Source of the DNA: JBOEGW01 sp050633625
GTDB lineage: Bacteria; Pseudomonadota; Alphaproteobacteria; Rhodobacterales; Rhodobacteraceae
Direction of reading: 5' to 3'
DNA length: 64,000 bases
Assembly: GCA_050633625.1 (NCBI GenBank)
Contig: JBOEGW010000006.1
Coordinates: forward strand, 62,001 to 126,000
The translations under genes and the position numbers were made by a program. Of this stretch, positions 31,769 through 39,806 are shown in pieces. Position 1 is the first letter of the stretch; each line of letters begins with the position of its first letter. The notes beneath the pieces were generated by a model. The model searched no databases, was not told the origin of the DNA, and worked only from the letters and a program-made list of their open reading frames with translations.

Positions 31769-33523
31769 TCATGCGGAGGAGGGTGCTGCATCCTCAAGGC
31801 GTAATTGCGGCGTGACGCGCCCGTTCCAGTGGTTGAGTTCCAACCGGCCAGCCAGATGGAATCGTTTCCCTCCATGGTGAAGCAAGGCCGCACCCATCGG
31901 CGTATCCATCGCGCCAAAGGCGATCGCATCAATTTTCCCCGAAAGCCCGTCTGAGAAGCTTATTTTGAGGTGGCTTTCTCCGACCTTCTTGGCGAATTTG
32001 ATCTGCATATCGGGAAAGGCGTAGCGCGGACCGGGCGCGCCTGCGCCATAAGGCCCGGCTGCTTCGATCTGTTCGATCAATTCGGGCGTGGCGGCGGCTG
32101 GCATCAACATCCCATCCAAGGTCAAGTCGCGCGGGCCAAGCGCATCGGCGCCTTGTTTCGCGAGCAGCTCCGAGAGGCGCGCCATCGCCGGCTCCAATTG
32201 CGCGCGACGAAGGTTCAGCCCGGCTGCCATCTTGTGCCCGCCGCCTTTCTCGATCAGCCCTTCGGCCGCAAGCCTTTGGATCGCCGCGCCAAGATCAATG
32301 CCCGACACCGAGCGCCCGGAGCCTTTGCCCTCATCGCCCTCAAATCCGATCACCACCGCCGGGCGATGCGCCATATCCTTAAGCCGCGACGCAACAATCC
32401 CGACAACGCCCGCGTGCCAGCCGTCATGTGCCGCCCACACAAGCGGGGCCTCCAGCCCGCGTTTTTCGGCCTGATCAATCGCCGCGAGACGCACGTGCTC
32501 CTCAATCTCGCGGCGGTCCTTGTTGAGGTCGTCCAGCCGGTCCGCCAGCGCGCGCGCTTCATCCGGGTCGGTGGTTGCCAACAGCCGCGCCCCAAGGTCG
32601 GCCTTGCCGATGCGCCCGCCCGCGTTGATGCGCGGCCCCAACAAAAAGCCAAGATGATATGGGCGAGGGGCCTCATTCATGCGCGCAACATCGCCAAGGG
32701 CCACCAATCCGGGCCGCGCCCGCCGCGCCATGATTTTCAATCCTTGCACCACAAGCGCCCGGTTCGCCCCAATCAGAGGCGCAACATCGGCCACAGTGGC
32801 CAAGGCGACCAAATCAAGAAAACTCATCAAATCCGGGCCGGCCTCACCGGCGTCACGCAATTGCCGCCCGGCTTCAACCATCACCAAAAACACAACCCCG
32901 GCGGCGCATAGATATCCCGGCGCATTTGCCTCGTCTTGGCGGTTCGGGTTCACCACAGCAAAGGCGTCTGGCAGGGTTTCTCCGCCGAGGTGGTGGTCAA
33001 GCACGATCACCTCCGCGCCCTTGGCGTTGGCCGCTTTGATTGGCTCATGGCTCAACGTGCCACAGTCCACACAAATGATGAGACTATGCTGCGCCGCAAG
33101 CGCTTCCATAGCTGGCACATTTGGGCCATAGCCCTCATCAATTCGGTCAGGGATATAGAGCGTCGGGGCAACGCCAAAATGGCGCATCCAATCAATCAAG
33201 AGCGCGGCAGAGGATCCGCCATCGACATCGTAATCCGCAAAAATGGCAATCTTTTCAGAGGTCTTGAGCGCCTTTAGAATGCGTTTTGCAGCGCCTTCCA
33301 TATCGCGCATGCTGCGCGGATCGGGCAGGGTGTCGCGCAGTGTCGGCGCCAAAAAGGCGGGTGCGTCCTCGCTGGAAACCCCACGCCGCGCCAGCACAGC
33401 CGCCACAGCGCTCGGCAGGTTTGTCGCCTGTTCCAGCGCCTCAATCTGACGCGTGAGTTCAATCGACGGCCCCAGCCAACGCCGCCCAGTCAGGCTTTGA
33501 TCAACATCCAGAAAGCTGCTCAT
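31769..33523 (-). CDS. recJ: Single-stranded-DNA-specific exonuclease RecJ
   Basis: 5'-3' ssDNA exonuclease of recombination and mismatch repair. The 584-residue protein contains the DHH-family motifs: IFADYDVDGGSSAALL near residues 97-112, then IICVDCGT, and VIVLDHHLGG near 168-177, with the DHH itself. GRINAGGRIGKADLGARLL and a DHHA1-type C-terminal domain (GGHKMAAGLNL) follow. It is last in the operon glpX - cysteine hydrolase - recJ; its ATG overlaps the previous stop by four bases. A lone tRNA-Glu lies downstream. Confidence 0.95.
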   Translation of the reverse strand: MSSFLDVDQSLTGRRWLGPSIELTRQIEALEQATNLPSAVAAVLARRGVSSEDAPAFLAPTLRDTLPDPRSMRDMEGAAKRILKALKTSEKIAIFADYDVDGGSSAALLIDWMRHFGVAPTLYIPDRIDEGYGPNVPAMEALAAQHSLIICVDCGTLSHEPIKAANAKGAEVIVLDHHLGGETLPDAFAVVNPNRQDEANAPGYLCAAGVVFLVMVEAGRQLRDAGEAGPDLMSFLDLVALATVADVAPLIGANRALVVQGLKIMARRARPGLVALGDVARMNEAPRPYHLGFLLGPRINAGGRIGKADLGARLLATTDPDEARALADRLDDLNKDRREIEEHVRLAAIDQAEKRGLEAPLVWAAHDGWHAGVVGIVASRLKDMAHRPAVVIGFEGDEGKGSGRSVSGIDLGAAIQRLAAEGLIEKGGGHKMAAGLNLRRAQLEPAMARLSELLAKQGADALGPRDLTLDGMLMPAAATPELIEQIEAAGPYGAGAPGPRYAFPDMQIKFAKKVGESHLKISFSDGLSGKIDAIAFGAMDTPMGAALLHHGGKRFHLAGRLELNHWNGRVTPQLRLEDAAPSSA

Positions 33524-34071
33524 GGGGTCACCTTAGATGCTGGCAGGACTTCTGCGAATTCGCCGTGCAAATGATCGAGCGCAGCGTCATGGATCGCTTG
33601 CGCATCAACCGCGTCACCGCCCCGCCAGCGGGCATTCGCCGTCAAGACAAAGGCCGCGCAGGCGTCATGCGCGATCTGCACCTCATAGCCAAGATTGGCC
33701 GCCATGCGGGTCGTGGTGGACACGCAATGCGGCGTTGTCAGCCCACAAATCACCAAAGACCGAACGCCAAGCCCATCCAGATAGCTTTGCAGATCTGTGC
33801 CAATAAAGGCCGAATTGACCTCCTTCGTCATCACCGGTTCATTTGGCAAAGGCGCGACCTTTGCTTTGATCATCGCTTGGCCAAATTCCGGATGGAGCGG
33901 GCTGTTTGTGTCTTGCGAATGGTGCTGAATATGGACGATCGGCGCTTTGGCGTCGCGCCATGTCTTGAGCAAAAATGCGGCGCGCGCCTCCGCGTCCGGG
34001 TTGTTGCGCGCGCCCCAGAAAGGGGCATCAAACCCCTCCTGAAAGTCAATCAGAATCAGCGCTCGGCTCAC
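33520..34071 (-). CDS. Cysteine hydrolase, isochorismatase family
   Basis: A 183-residue protein. The catalytic triad fits Asp9 (LILIDFQEGF), Lys in MTKEVNSAF near residue 83, and Cys in VICGLTTPHCVSTTTRMA near residue 116. Relatives include nicotinamidase, biuret amidohydrolase and isochorismatase; the substrate here is not clear. Genes overlap on both sides by four bases: glpX upstream and recJ downstream. The three are therefore translationally coupled, although no shared pathway is obvious. Confidence 0.9.
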   Translation of the reverse strand: MSRALILIDFQEGFDAPFWGARNNPDAEARAAFLLKTWRDAKAPIVHIQHHSQDTNSPLHPEFGQAMIKAKVAPLPNEPVMTKEVNSAFIGTDLQSYLDGLGVRSLVICGLTTPHCVSTTTRMAANLGYEVQIAHDACAAFVLTANARWRGGDAVDAQAIHDAALDHLHGEFAEVLPASKVTP

Positions 34072-35045
34072 GCGCCTGCGCTTGTTGGGTTGCGATAAAT
34101 CATCCGCCGTACGGAGCCGGTCTTGGAGCGCATGAGTAGCGTTTCCGTTGTCAAATATCCCGGTTCGCGTTTGATGCCCGACACAACCGACCCATCGGTG
34201 ACCCCGGTCGCCGCGAAAATCACATCCGCCGTGACCATCTCGTCGCGGTTATAAATCCGGTCCAAATCGGTAATGCCTGCCTTGGCCGCGCGGCCACGCT
34301 CATCATCGTTGCGGAAGGTGAGTTTGCCCCACATTTGCCCGCCCATACATTTGAGCGCGGAGGCCGCCAAAACACCCTCTGGCGCGCCCCCAAGACCCAT
34401 ATACATATCGATCCCGGTAATCTCCGCTTCAGCACAGTGAATGACCCCGGCCACATCGCCATCGGTAATCAGCCGGATCGCCGCGCCTGTCGAGCGAATA
34501 TCCGCGATCATTTCCTCATGGCGTGGACGCTCCAAAACACAAACTGTAATGTCAGAGGTCTGACAGCCTTTGGCCGCCGCCAGCGCCTTCACGCGCTCAG
34601 AAGGGGTCATGTCGAGGGACACAACATCGACAGGGTAGCCCGGACCGATTGCCAGCTTTTCCATATAGACATCAGGCGCATGCAACAAAGTGCCGCGCGG
34701 GGCCATGGCAATCACGGTCAGCGCATTGGGCATATCTTTGGCGGTCAGAGTCGTGCCTTCAAGCGGGTCCAGCGCGATGTCCACCTCGGGGCCATTGCCC
34801 GTGCCAACTTCCTCGCCAATGAACAACATCGGCGCCTCATCGCGCTCACCCTCACCAATCACCACGGTCCCGGCGATATCGAGCAGGTTCAGCTGATCCC
34901 GCATGGCGTTCACGGCGGCCTGATCGGCTGCTTTTTCGTCGCCATGACCAATCAGCGTGGCCGATGCCACAGCAGCGGCCTCCGACACGCGAGCGAGGCC
35001 CAGCGAGAGCATACGGTCAGCAAATTCAACGGGGGAGGCGCACAT
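34068..35045 (-). CDS. glpX: Class II fructose-1,6-bisphosphatase
   Basis: Hydrolyses fructose-1,6-bisphosphate (gluconeogenesis, and the regenerative phase of pentose cycles). The 325-residue protein shows IGHGDEKAADQAAVNAMR (about 32-49), VVIGEGERDEAPMLFIGEEVGTG, the metal site VDIALDPLEGTTLTAKD, and GLGGAPEGVLAASALKCMGGQM. It is first in the glpX - cysteine hydrolase - recJ unit. A 300-base gap with repeats separates it from hom upstream. Start ATG 35045. Confidence 0.95.
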   Translation of the reverse strand: MCASPVEFADRMLSLGLARVSEAAAVASATLIGHGDEKAADQAAVNAMRDQLNLLDIAGTVVIGEGERDEAPMLFIGEEVGTGNGPEVDIALDPLEGTTLTAKDMPNALTVIAMAPRGTLLHAPDVYMEKLAIGPGYPVDVVSLDMTPSERVKALAAAKGCQTSDITVCVLERPRHEEMIADIRSTGAAIRLITDGDVAGVIHCAEAEITGIDMYMGLGGAPEGVLAASALKCMGGQMWGKLTFRNDDERGRAAKAGITDLDRIYNRDEMVTADVIFAATGVTDGSVVSGIKREPGYLTTETLLMRSKTGSVRRMIYRNPTSAGA

Positions 35046-35197
35046 AGAAATCGTCCTTGAAAATTGTCCAGTTTCCCCGTCCTACCAGCCCGCGCGCGCA
35101 GGGGGAAGGGTCCGGCGCGCAGGATTTACGCAATCCTGCCACCAAACCCACAGCCAAACCCACAACGCAATGCGCCCAAATCGTTTTTGAGAATACG

Positions 35198-35289
35198 CGT
35201 CTGTCAGGAGCCGACACAAGGTCGTCTTTCCTTCTCAACGTGTTTGGAAAACACGTCTGTCAGGAGCCGACACAAGGTCGTCTTTCCTT
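35198..35289. repeat. Perfect 36-bp direct repeat, 56-bp period
   Basis: Copies at 35198-35233 and 35254-35289 are identical over 36 bases, beginning CGTCTGTCAGGAGCCGACAC. Each has an internal TGTC / GACA inverted repeat. The 20 bases between are largely an 8-bp inverted repeat, so the unit resembles a mobile or amplified regulatory element rather than coding DNA. Confidence 0.8.
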
Positions 35290-35312
35290 GTTTTGAAAAT
35301 ACCTTGGGGGAG
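35283..35312 (-). repeat. Intergenic repeat, copy D
   Basis: On the minus strand this reads CTCCCCCAAGGTATTTTC followed by AAAACAAGGAAA. It matches copy C (55372-55399) in CCCCCAAGGTATTTT and resembles copy A in the second half. It lies directly after hom. Confidence 0.55.
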
Positions 35313-35345
35313 GCGCGAAGCGGCGGGGGCGAAGCCCCTTAACCG

Positions 35346-36638
35346 TCAAACATCCTCAATGCGGATGGCAACCGGCGATTCAGCCAACACGCCCGTGCCA
35401 GCCAGCCCAGAGAGCGCCACATCAAGCGCAGCGCGGGTGCATTTATGGGTCACGAAAATCACCGGAGCAACCTCCTTTTGATGCCCATACTGCCGCATCC
35501 GATCTATGGAAACCCCTGCTTCTCCAAGCACTTGCGCGACCTTGGCGAGGGCGCCGGGCTTGTCCAGAAGTTCCATCCGAATATAAAAGCCAGCCGGCAC
35601 AGGCGCGCTGGCGGGTTTGCTGTCTTTGAGCGAGGAGGCGGGCTGCCCAAAGGTCGAAATCGTCAGCCCCCGCGCAATATCCATGACATCCCCCATGACA
35701 GCAGAGGCCGTTGGCCCTTCGCCTGCACCCGCACCGCGCATAACGATCTGGCCCACGCTATCGCCCTCAATCACAACCATATTCGTGCCACCATCGAGTT
35801 GACCCAGCGGCGAGGTGCTGGGCACGAGACAGGGCGTCATGCGTTGTTCCAGCCCGCGCGCCGATTGCTGTGCCACGCCGAGCAGTTTGACCCGGTAGCC
35901 CATATCATCGGCCTGTTCCAAATCGCGGATCGAGACGCGCTCAATGCCCTCAAGCATCACGCCTTCAAAATCGACCTTTGTGCCAAAGGCGATTGAGGCC
36001 AGCAGGCTGAGCTTATGCCCCGCATCAATGCCGCCTACATCCAAGGTCGGGTCAGCTTCCAGATAGCCAAGCTTGTTGGCCTCGTCGAATACCGTTTCAT
36101 AAGGCAGGTCAGCGTCAAACATCCGCGTCAGGATGTAGTTGCACGTCCCATTCATCACGCCCATAACCCGCGTGATTTCATTGCCCGCCAAGCCCTCGGT
36201 CAGGGCCTTTACTACCGGGATGCCGCCCGCAACCGCAGCCTCAAACCGCAAGACAACCCCTGCTTTTTCTGCCGCCTCCGCCAGATCTTGACCGTGATGG
36301 GCAAGCAGCGCTTTGTTCGCGGTGACAACGTGTTTGCCAGCCTTGATGGCCGCTTCAACCGAGGCTTTTGCTGGCCCATCCGAGCCGCCCATCAGTTCCA
36401 AATAGACGTCGATATCGTCACGCACGGCCAAGGCAACCGGATCGTCTTCCCAGGCATATGGCTTGAGATCGACACCGCGATCTTTGCCTTTGGAGCGGGC
36501 GGACACGGCAGATATCACCACCTTACGCCCAGCACGTTCCTCAAGCATCGCCGCATGTTTGCGCAAAATTCGAACGGTGCCCACGCCAACGGTCCCAAGA
36601 CCAGCAATGCCAAGGCGAAGAGGGGGAAGATCGGACAT
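35346..36638 (-). CDS. hom: Homoserine dehydrogenase
   Basis: Reduces aspartate semialdehyde to homoserine for threonine and methionine. The 430-residue protein begins with the NAD(P) motif LGIAGLGTVGVGTVRIL (8-24). It contains FEAAVAGGIPVVKALTEGLAGNEITRVMGVMNGTCNYILTRM near residues 130-172, then YLEADPTLDVGGIDAGHKL, the catalytic core. A C-terminal ACT domain begins at about 350 (FYIRMELLDKPGALAKVAQVLGE). Single-gene unit; thrC and lysC of the same pathway are elsewhere in the window. Confidence 0.96.
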   Translation of the reverse strand: MSDLPPLRLGIAGLGTVGVGTVRILRKHAAMLEERAGRKVVISAVSARSKGKDRGVDLKPYAWEDDPVALAVRDDIDVYLELMGGSDGPAKASVEAAIKAGKHVVTANKALLAHHGQDLAEAAEKAGVVLRFEAAVAGGIPVVKALTEGLAGNEITRVMGVMNGTCNYILTRMFDADLPYETVFDEANKLGYLEADPTLDVGGIDAGHKLSLLASIAFGTKVDFEGVMLEGIERVSIRDLEQADDMGYRVKLLGVAQQSARGLEQRMTPCLVPSTSPLGQLDGGTNMVVIEGDSVGQIVMRGAGAGEGPTASAVMGDVMDIARGLTISTFGQPASSLKDSKPASAPVPAGFYIRMELLDKPGALAKVAQVLGEAGVSIDRMRQYGHQKEVAPVIFVTHKCTRAALDVALSGLAGTGVLAESPVAIRIEDV

Positions 36639-36728
36639 AGGTCGCTCCGTAAAATGTTGCTTGGCCCCTGTTACCCGGCTGGGCAGGGGCGTGCAACGAT
36701 CAAGCCTGTCTTTATCCGGAATTCGCGC

Positions 36729-37520
36729 CTAGTCGGTGAAGTTTGGGGTGCGTTTTTCCAGCCCCGCCATCACGGCCTCAATCTGGTTGGGCTGGCCAAT
36801 GAGTGCCTGTTGTGCTGCACTTTCCGCAATCAACACATCAGGGGTGCTGGCGAATTCGGTCTCGGTGATCAGGGCCTTGGCGCTGCGGGTGGCATCGGGC
36901 GAGCGCGCGGCAATCGCGCGGGCCAGGTCTTGCGCGCGCGCCAGCGGATCAGGCGCAATTTCGGTGATGGCGCCATAGGTCAAGGCCGCGTCACTCTCAA
37001 AGATTTCCGCCGTATAGGTGAGCTGGCGCAGCACATCGCCGCGCATCAGTTTGCGCGCCAGAACCATCCCGCCCATATCCGGCACAAGCCCCCATTTGGC
37101 TTCCATGATTGCGAATTTCGTGCCCGGAGCGGCGATGCGCATGTCAGCGCCTAACATGATTTGAAACCCGCCTCCAAAAGCGAACCCCTCAACGGCGGCG
37201 ATCACTGGCATTGGCAGTTCTGCCCAAACCATTGCGCTGGCTTGAAAGAGATTGCTGTCGCCATGCGTGCGGCCGGTGAAGCCCGTTGTATTGGCGGCTT
37301 TGGCGAGTTCTGGCATTGTTGAGGTGTCCAGCCCGGCGCAAAACGCGCCCCCCGCGCCAGTAAGCACCACCGCGCGCACCCCTTTGGCCTGTTTGAGGCT
37401 TTGGCCCGCCGCAACAATCGCCTCAATCTGGGTGCTGTCCAGCGCGTTCATTTTGCTGGGGCGGTTCATGGTCACTGTGGCGATATGGTCTTGGATGTCG
37501 ATTGTAACGCGCTCAGTCAT
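36729..37520 (-). CDS. Enoyl-CoA hydratase/isomerase family protein
   Basis: A 263-residue crotonase-fold protein. MNRPSKMNALDSTQIEAIVAA starts the fold. The first oxyanion loop is GAGGAFCAGLDTSTM near residues 53-67, and AAVEGFAFGGGFQIMLGADMRIAAPGTKFAIMEAKWGLVPDMGG (about 106-149) gives the second oxyanion hole and catalytic region. It probably acts on an acyl-CoA ester in beta-oxidation-type metabolism. It overlaps the thioesterase gene by eight bases, so the pair forms an acyl-CoA processing unit. Confidence 0.88.
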   Translation of the reverse strand: MTERVTIDIQDHIATVTMNRPSKMNALDSTQIEAIVAAGQSLKQAKGVRAVVLTGAGGAFCAGLDTSTMPELAKAANTTGFTGRTHGDSNLFQASAMVWAELPMPVIAAVEGFAFGGGFQIMLGADMRIAAPGTKFAIMEAKWGLVPDMGGMVLARKLMRGDVLRQLTYTAEIFESDAALTYGAITEIAPDPLARAQDLARAIAARSPDATRSAKALITETEFASTPDVLIAESAAQQALIGQPNQIEAVMAGLEKRTPNFTD

Positions 37521-37971
37521 GGGGCGGCTCCGCTTTGGTTTGAATGGGTATGAGGGTGCCAATCAGCTTGGCAATGAGACGACGATCGGCGCCGGTTTCG
37601 GCCCAAACTTCAGATTCAGCGATCATGAGTTTTCGCCCCGGCTTCAAGACACGCCCAATCGCCACAAACTGATCGCCCACGCCCGGTGCGAGCAGGTGGA
37701 TTTTCATCTCGGAGGTGACAACCTCAAACCCAGCGGGGAGCAGGGAGAGCGAGGCATATCCGGCGGCATTGTCACCGATTGAAAACGCAAGCCCGGCATG
37801 GGCAATCCCTTGTTGTTGCAGGGTTGTTGGCGGGATTGATGAGGTGATTGTGACTGTGCCGGGGGCCACGTCAAGGAGGCGCGCGCCGAGCGTGTCCATC
37901 ATGGTTTGGCCTTCAAAACTGGCGCGCACGGCACTGGCGTAATCTGGATTTCGGGCTATAAACTCGGTCAT
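37513..37971 (-). CDS. PaaI-type hotdog thioesterase
   Basis: A 152-residue hotdog protein. LDVAPGTVTITSSIPPTTLQQQGIAHAGLAFSIGDNAAGYASLSLLP (about 34-80) includes the family HAG..FSIGDNAAG segment; Gly-His and the nearby Asp are the active-site region. It probably hydrolyses acyl-CoA thioesters. Its stop overlaps the crotonase start by eight bases. The ATG at 37971 matches family N-termini; a longer upstream frame is low complexity. Confidence 0.86.
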   Translation of the reverse strand: MTEFIARNPDYASAVRASFEGQTMMDTLGARLLDVAPGTVTITSSIPPTTLQQQGIAHAGLAFSIGDNAAGYASLSLLPAGFEVVTSEMKIHLLAPGVGDQFVAIGRVLKPGRKLMIAESEVWAETGADRRLIAKLIGTLIPIQTKAEPPHD

Positions 37972-38331
37972 GCTTTGATCCTGCCCGGCTGTGTGCTGCA
38001 CGGCAAGGCTGACGTGACGGAGCAGGGCGCACGGCGCCAGACGGGCGGGCAAAAAAAATGAAAAACCTGCGACGGAACCGGGCGCGGTCTGCGTTTAACC
38101 CTTGTTCGCGCCCAAAAATTGTGGCGCGCGGCAGGAAGACTTGCAGTTTTGAGCCTATGTCTGGGTCTATGTCCGGGTCTTTGTCTGTGCCTGTGACTTA
38201 AGGGTCTTGGCCAGCGTCCTAGTGCCATTGCGCTCCGCGGCGTTGTGGTGGCGTTGTGGTGGCGCTGTGCTGGCTGGGGAGTGGCGGCGTGTGATCCCCT
38301 TCGGGCGCCGCCACATCTTCGGTACGCATTG
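37972..38331. other. Intergenic region with micro-repeats, no gene seen
   Basis: 360 bases between the thioesterase start and the AAA ATPase stop. There are imperfect repeats of GTCTGGGTCTAT near 38157-38195 and of GGCGTTGTGGTG near 38240-38268. Neither forms a convincing gene, promoter or terminator by eye. The thioesterase promoter is expected in the first 120 bases. Confidence 0.4.
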
Positions 38332-39657
38332 TCAGTGAACGATGGTCTCTTCTTTCACAAACATATTCGCCCAAGCGCGATCGATCAGCTCAGGAGACAT
38401 TTGATAGGGAATACCCTCAAACTCGCAAATGGCGATCATCTGGTCGATCAGGAACACAGGTTGATAATTCGCGTAAACATTATCAATCGTTGGATATTTC
38501 ACCTTGAGCAGATGCACCAAAGCGGCTTCATCAAGAGGCATTTTCTTTTTCTTGGCGACCATGGCGAAGATTTTCAGGAAGTCCTCTTGCTCAGGGCCAT
38601 CAATCTTGATCTTGAAGAAAATCCGGCGCAAGGCCGCTTTATCGAAGATTTCATTCGGGTGGAAGTTCGTGGAGAAAATCACCAGCGTATCAAAGGGCAC
38701 TTCGAATTTTTCGCCCGATTGCAGCGCCAGAATATCTTTGCTTTCTTCAAGCGGCACAATCCAACGGTTAATGAGTGCCTGCGGTGGCTCTGCTTGTCGG
38801 CCAAGGTCGTCAACAATAAAGACGCCGCCTGTGGATTTGAGCTGCAAGGACGCCGTATAGGTGCGCGCATTGGCGTTATAAACAAGGTCCAACATATCAA
38901 GCGAAAGCTCACCGCCGGTGATCACTGTTGGTCGTTCGCAAAGCACATAGCGGCGATCAAAGGTGAGGGTGCGGCGGCGCAGAGCGTTCGGGTCATCTAA
39001 CGCTTCTGCAACCGGCGTATGCACAATCGGATCATAGACGGTGATCACCTGACCGGCGTATTCGATGGCGCGCGGCACGTAAATATGATCGCCAAGAGCG
39101 TCGCGAATACCGTTTGAAATCGAGGATTTCCCATTGCCGGGCGGGCCGTACATCAAAATCGAGCGCCCGGAGCCAACCGCTGGCCCAAGATGGTCAAGCA
39201 AGGCGTCAGGGAGGATCAAATGCCCCATCGCGCCGGTCAATTGCCCGCGCGTCATCGTGATGTTGCGAATGGATTGGCGCTCAACCTGCTCGGCGTAGAC
39301 TTCCATCGGAACGGGCATCGCGCCGTAGTATTCTGACTGCGCTAAGGCATCGAGCGCGCGCGCTTTGCCGTTATCCGTCAGGCGATAGCCCATCTCCGAA
39401 CCAGAGGTCGCATGCAAAGTCCCCATGGCTTCCACAAGCGTTTGTTCGCGGGCGTTGTCCATAAGCTCCTGCACCACACGATTGGGCAGGCACAAAACGC
39501 GCTCAAGCTCGCTGACGTGCTCCACATTTGTGCGAAACATCGTCTTGAGGAGGATGTCGCGCATCATCACGAGTGAAAGGCGCATGTCTCCAAGGGTTTT
39601 GGCTGCGGGGGGCGGTTGCACGCCGGAAGGCGCGGTCTCAGAAGATTGAATGTTCAT
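38332..39657 (-). CDS. AAA family ATPase with N-terminal winged-helix part
   Basis: A 441-residue cytoplasmic ATPase. The N-terminal 130 residues look like a winged helix (ILLKTMFRTNVEHVSELERVLCLPNRVVQELMDNA). Walker A is MYGPPGNGKSS (about 172-182), Walker B GGVFIVDDLGRQ near 283-294, sensor 1 VIFSTNFHP, and an Arg finger in KAALRRIFFKI. It resembles MoxR-like or single-domain AAA+ proteins seen in alphaproteobacteria. Function unknown. It is monocistronic, and a Tad locus lies 2 kb away beyond a membrane protein gene. Confidence 0.8.
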   Translation of the reverse strand: MNIQSSETAPSGVQPPPAAKTLGDMRLSLVMMRDILLKTMFRTNVEHVSELERVLCLPNRVVQELMDNAREQTLVEAMGTLHATSGSEMGYRLTDNGKARALDALAQSEYYGAMPVPMEVYAEQVERQSIRNITMTRGQLTGAMGHLILPDALLDHLGPAVGSGRSILMYGPPGNGKSSISNGIRDALGDHIYVPRAIEYAGQVITVYDPIVHTPVAEALDDPNALRRRTLTFDRRYVLCERPTVITGGELSLDMLDLVYNANARTYTASLQLKSTGGVFIVDDLGRQAEPPQALINRWIVPLEESKDILALQSGEKFEVPFDTLVIFSTNFHPNEIFDKAALRRIFFKIKIDGPEQEDFLKIFAMVAKKKKMPLDEAALVHLLKVKYPTIDNVYANYQPVFLIDQMIAICEFEGIPYQMSPELIDRAWANMFVKEETIVH

Positions 39658-39806
39658 ATTGGCTGCTCGCTGCCTGATTTTTTTCCAAATTCTACCCGTT
39701 CGTTGCCATTTGAGCAACAAAATCCGCAATTAACCTTTATTGATCACTATACGCGAAATCCGTTTCGCAATCCTTAAAGACAGCCGCAACACAGCGACAA
39801 CAATGG

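Larger units (their letters stand above)
35046..35345. other. Non-coding gap between hom and glpX, repeat-filled
   Basis: A 300-base stretch holding a 36-bp direct repeat (35198-35233, 35254-35289), a perfect inverted repeat ACGTGTTT / AAACACGT (35238-35256) between the copies, repeat copy D (35283-35312), and a GGGGC-GAA-GCCCC hairpin near 35326-35338 next to the hom stop. No credible gene. The glpX promoter must lie at 35046-35190. Confidence 0.6.

Noticed and set aside
35198..35289. Transposon ends or a CRISPR pair
   Set aside because: Only two direct copies, no transposase, no target-site duplication, and the spacer is an inverted repeat.
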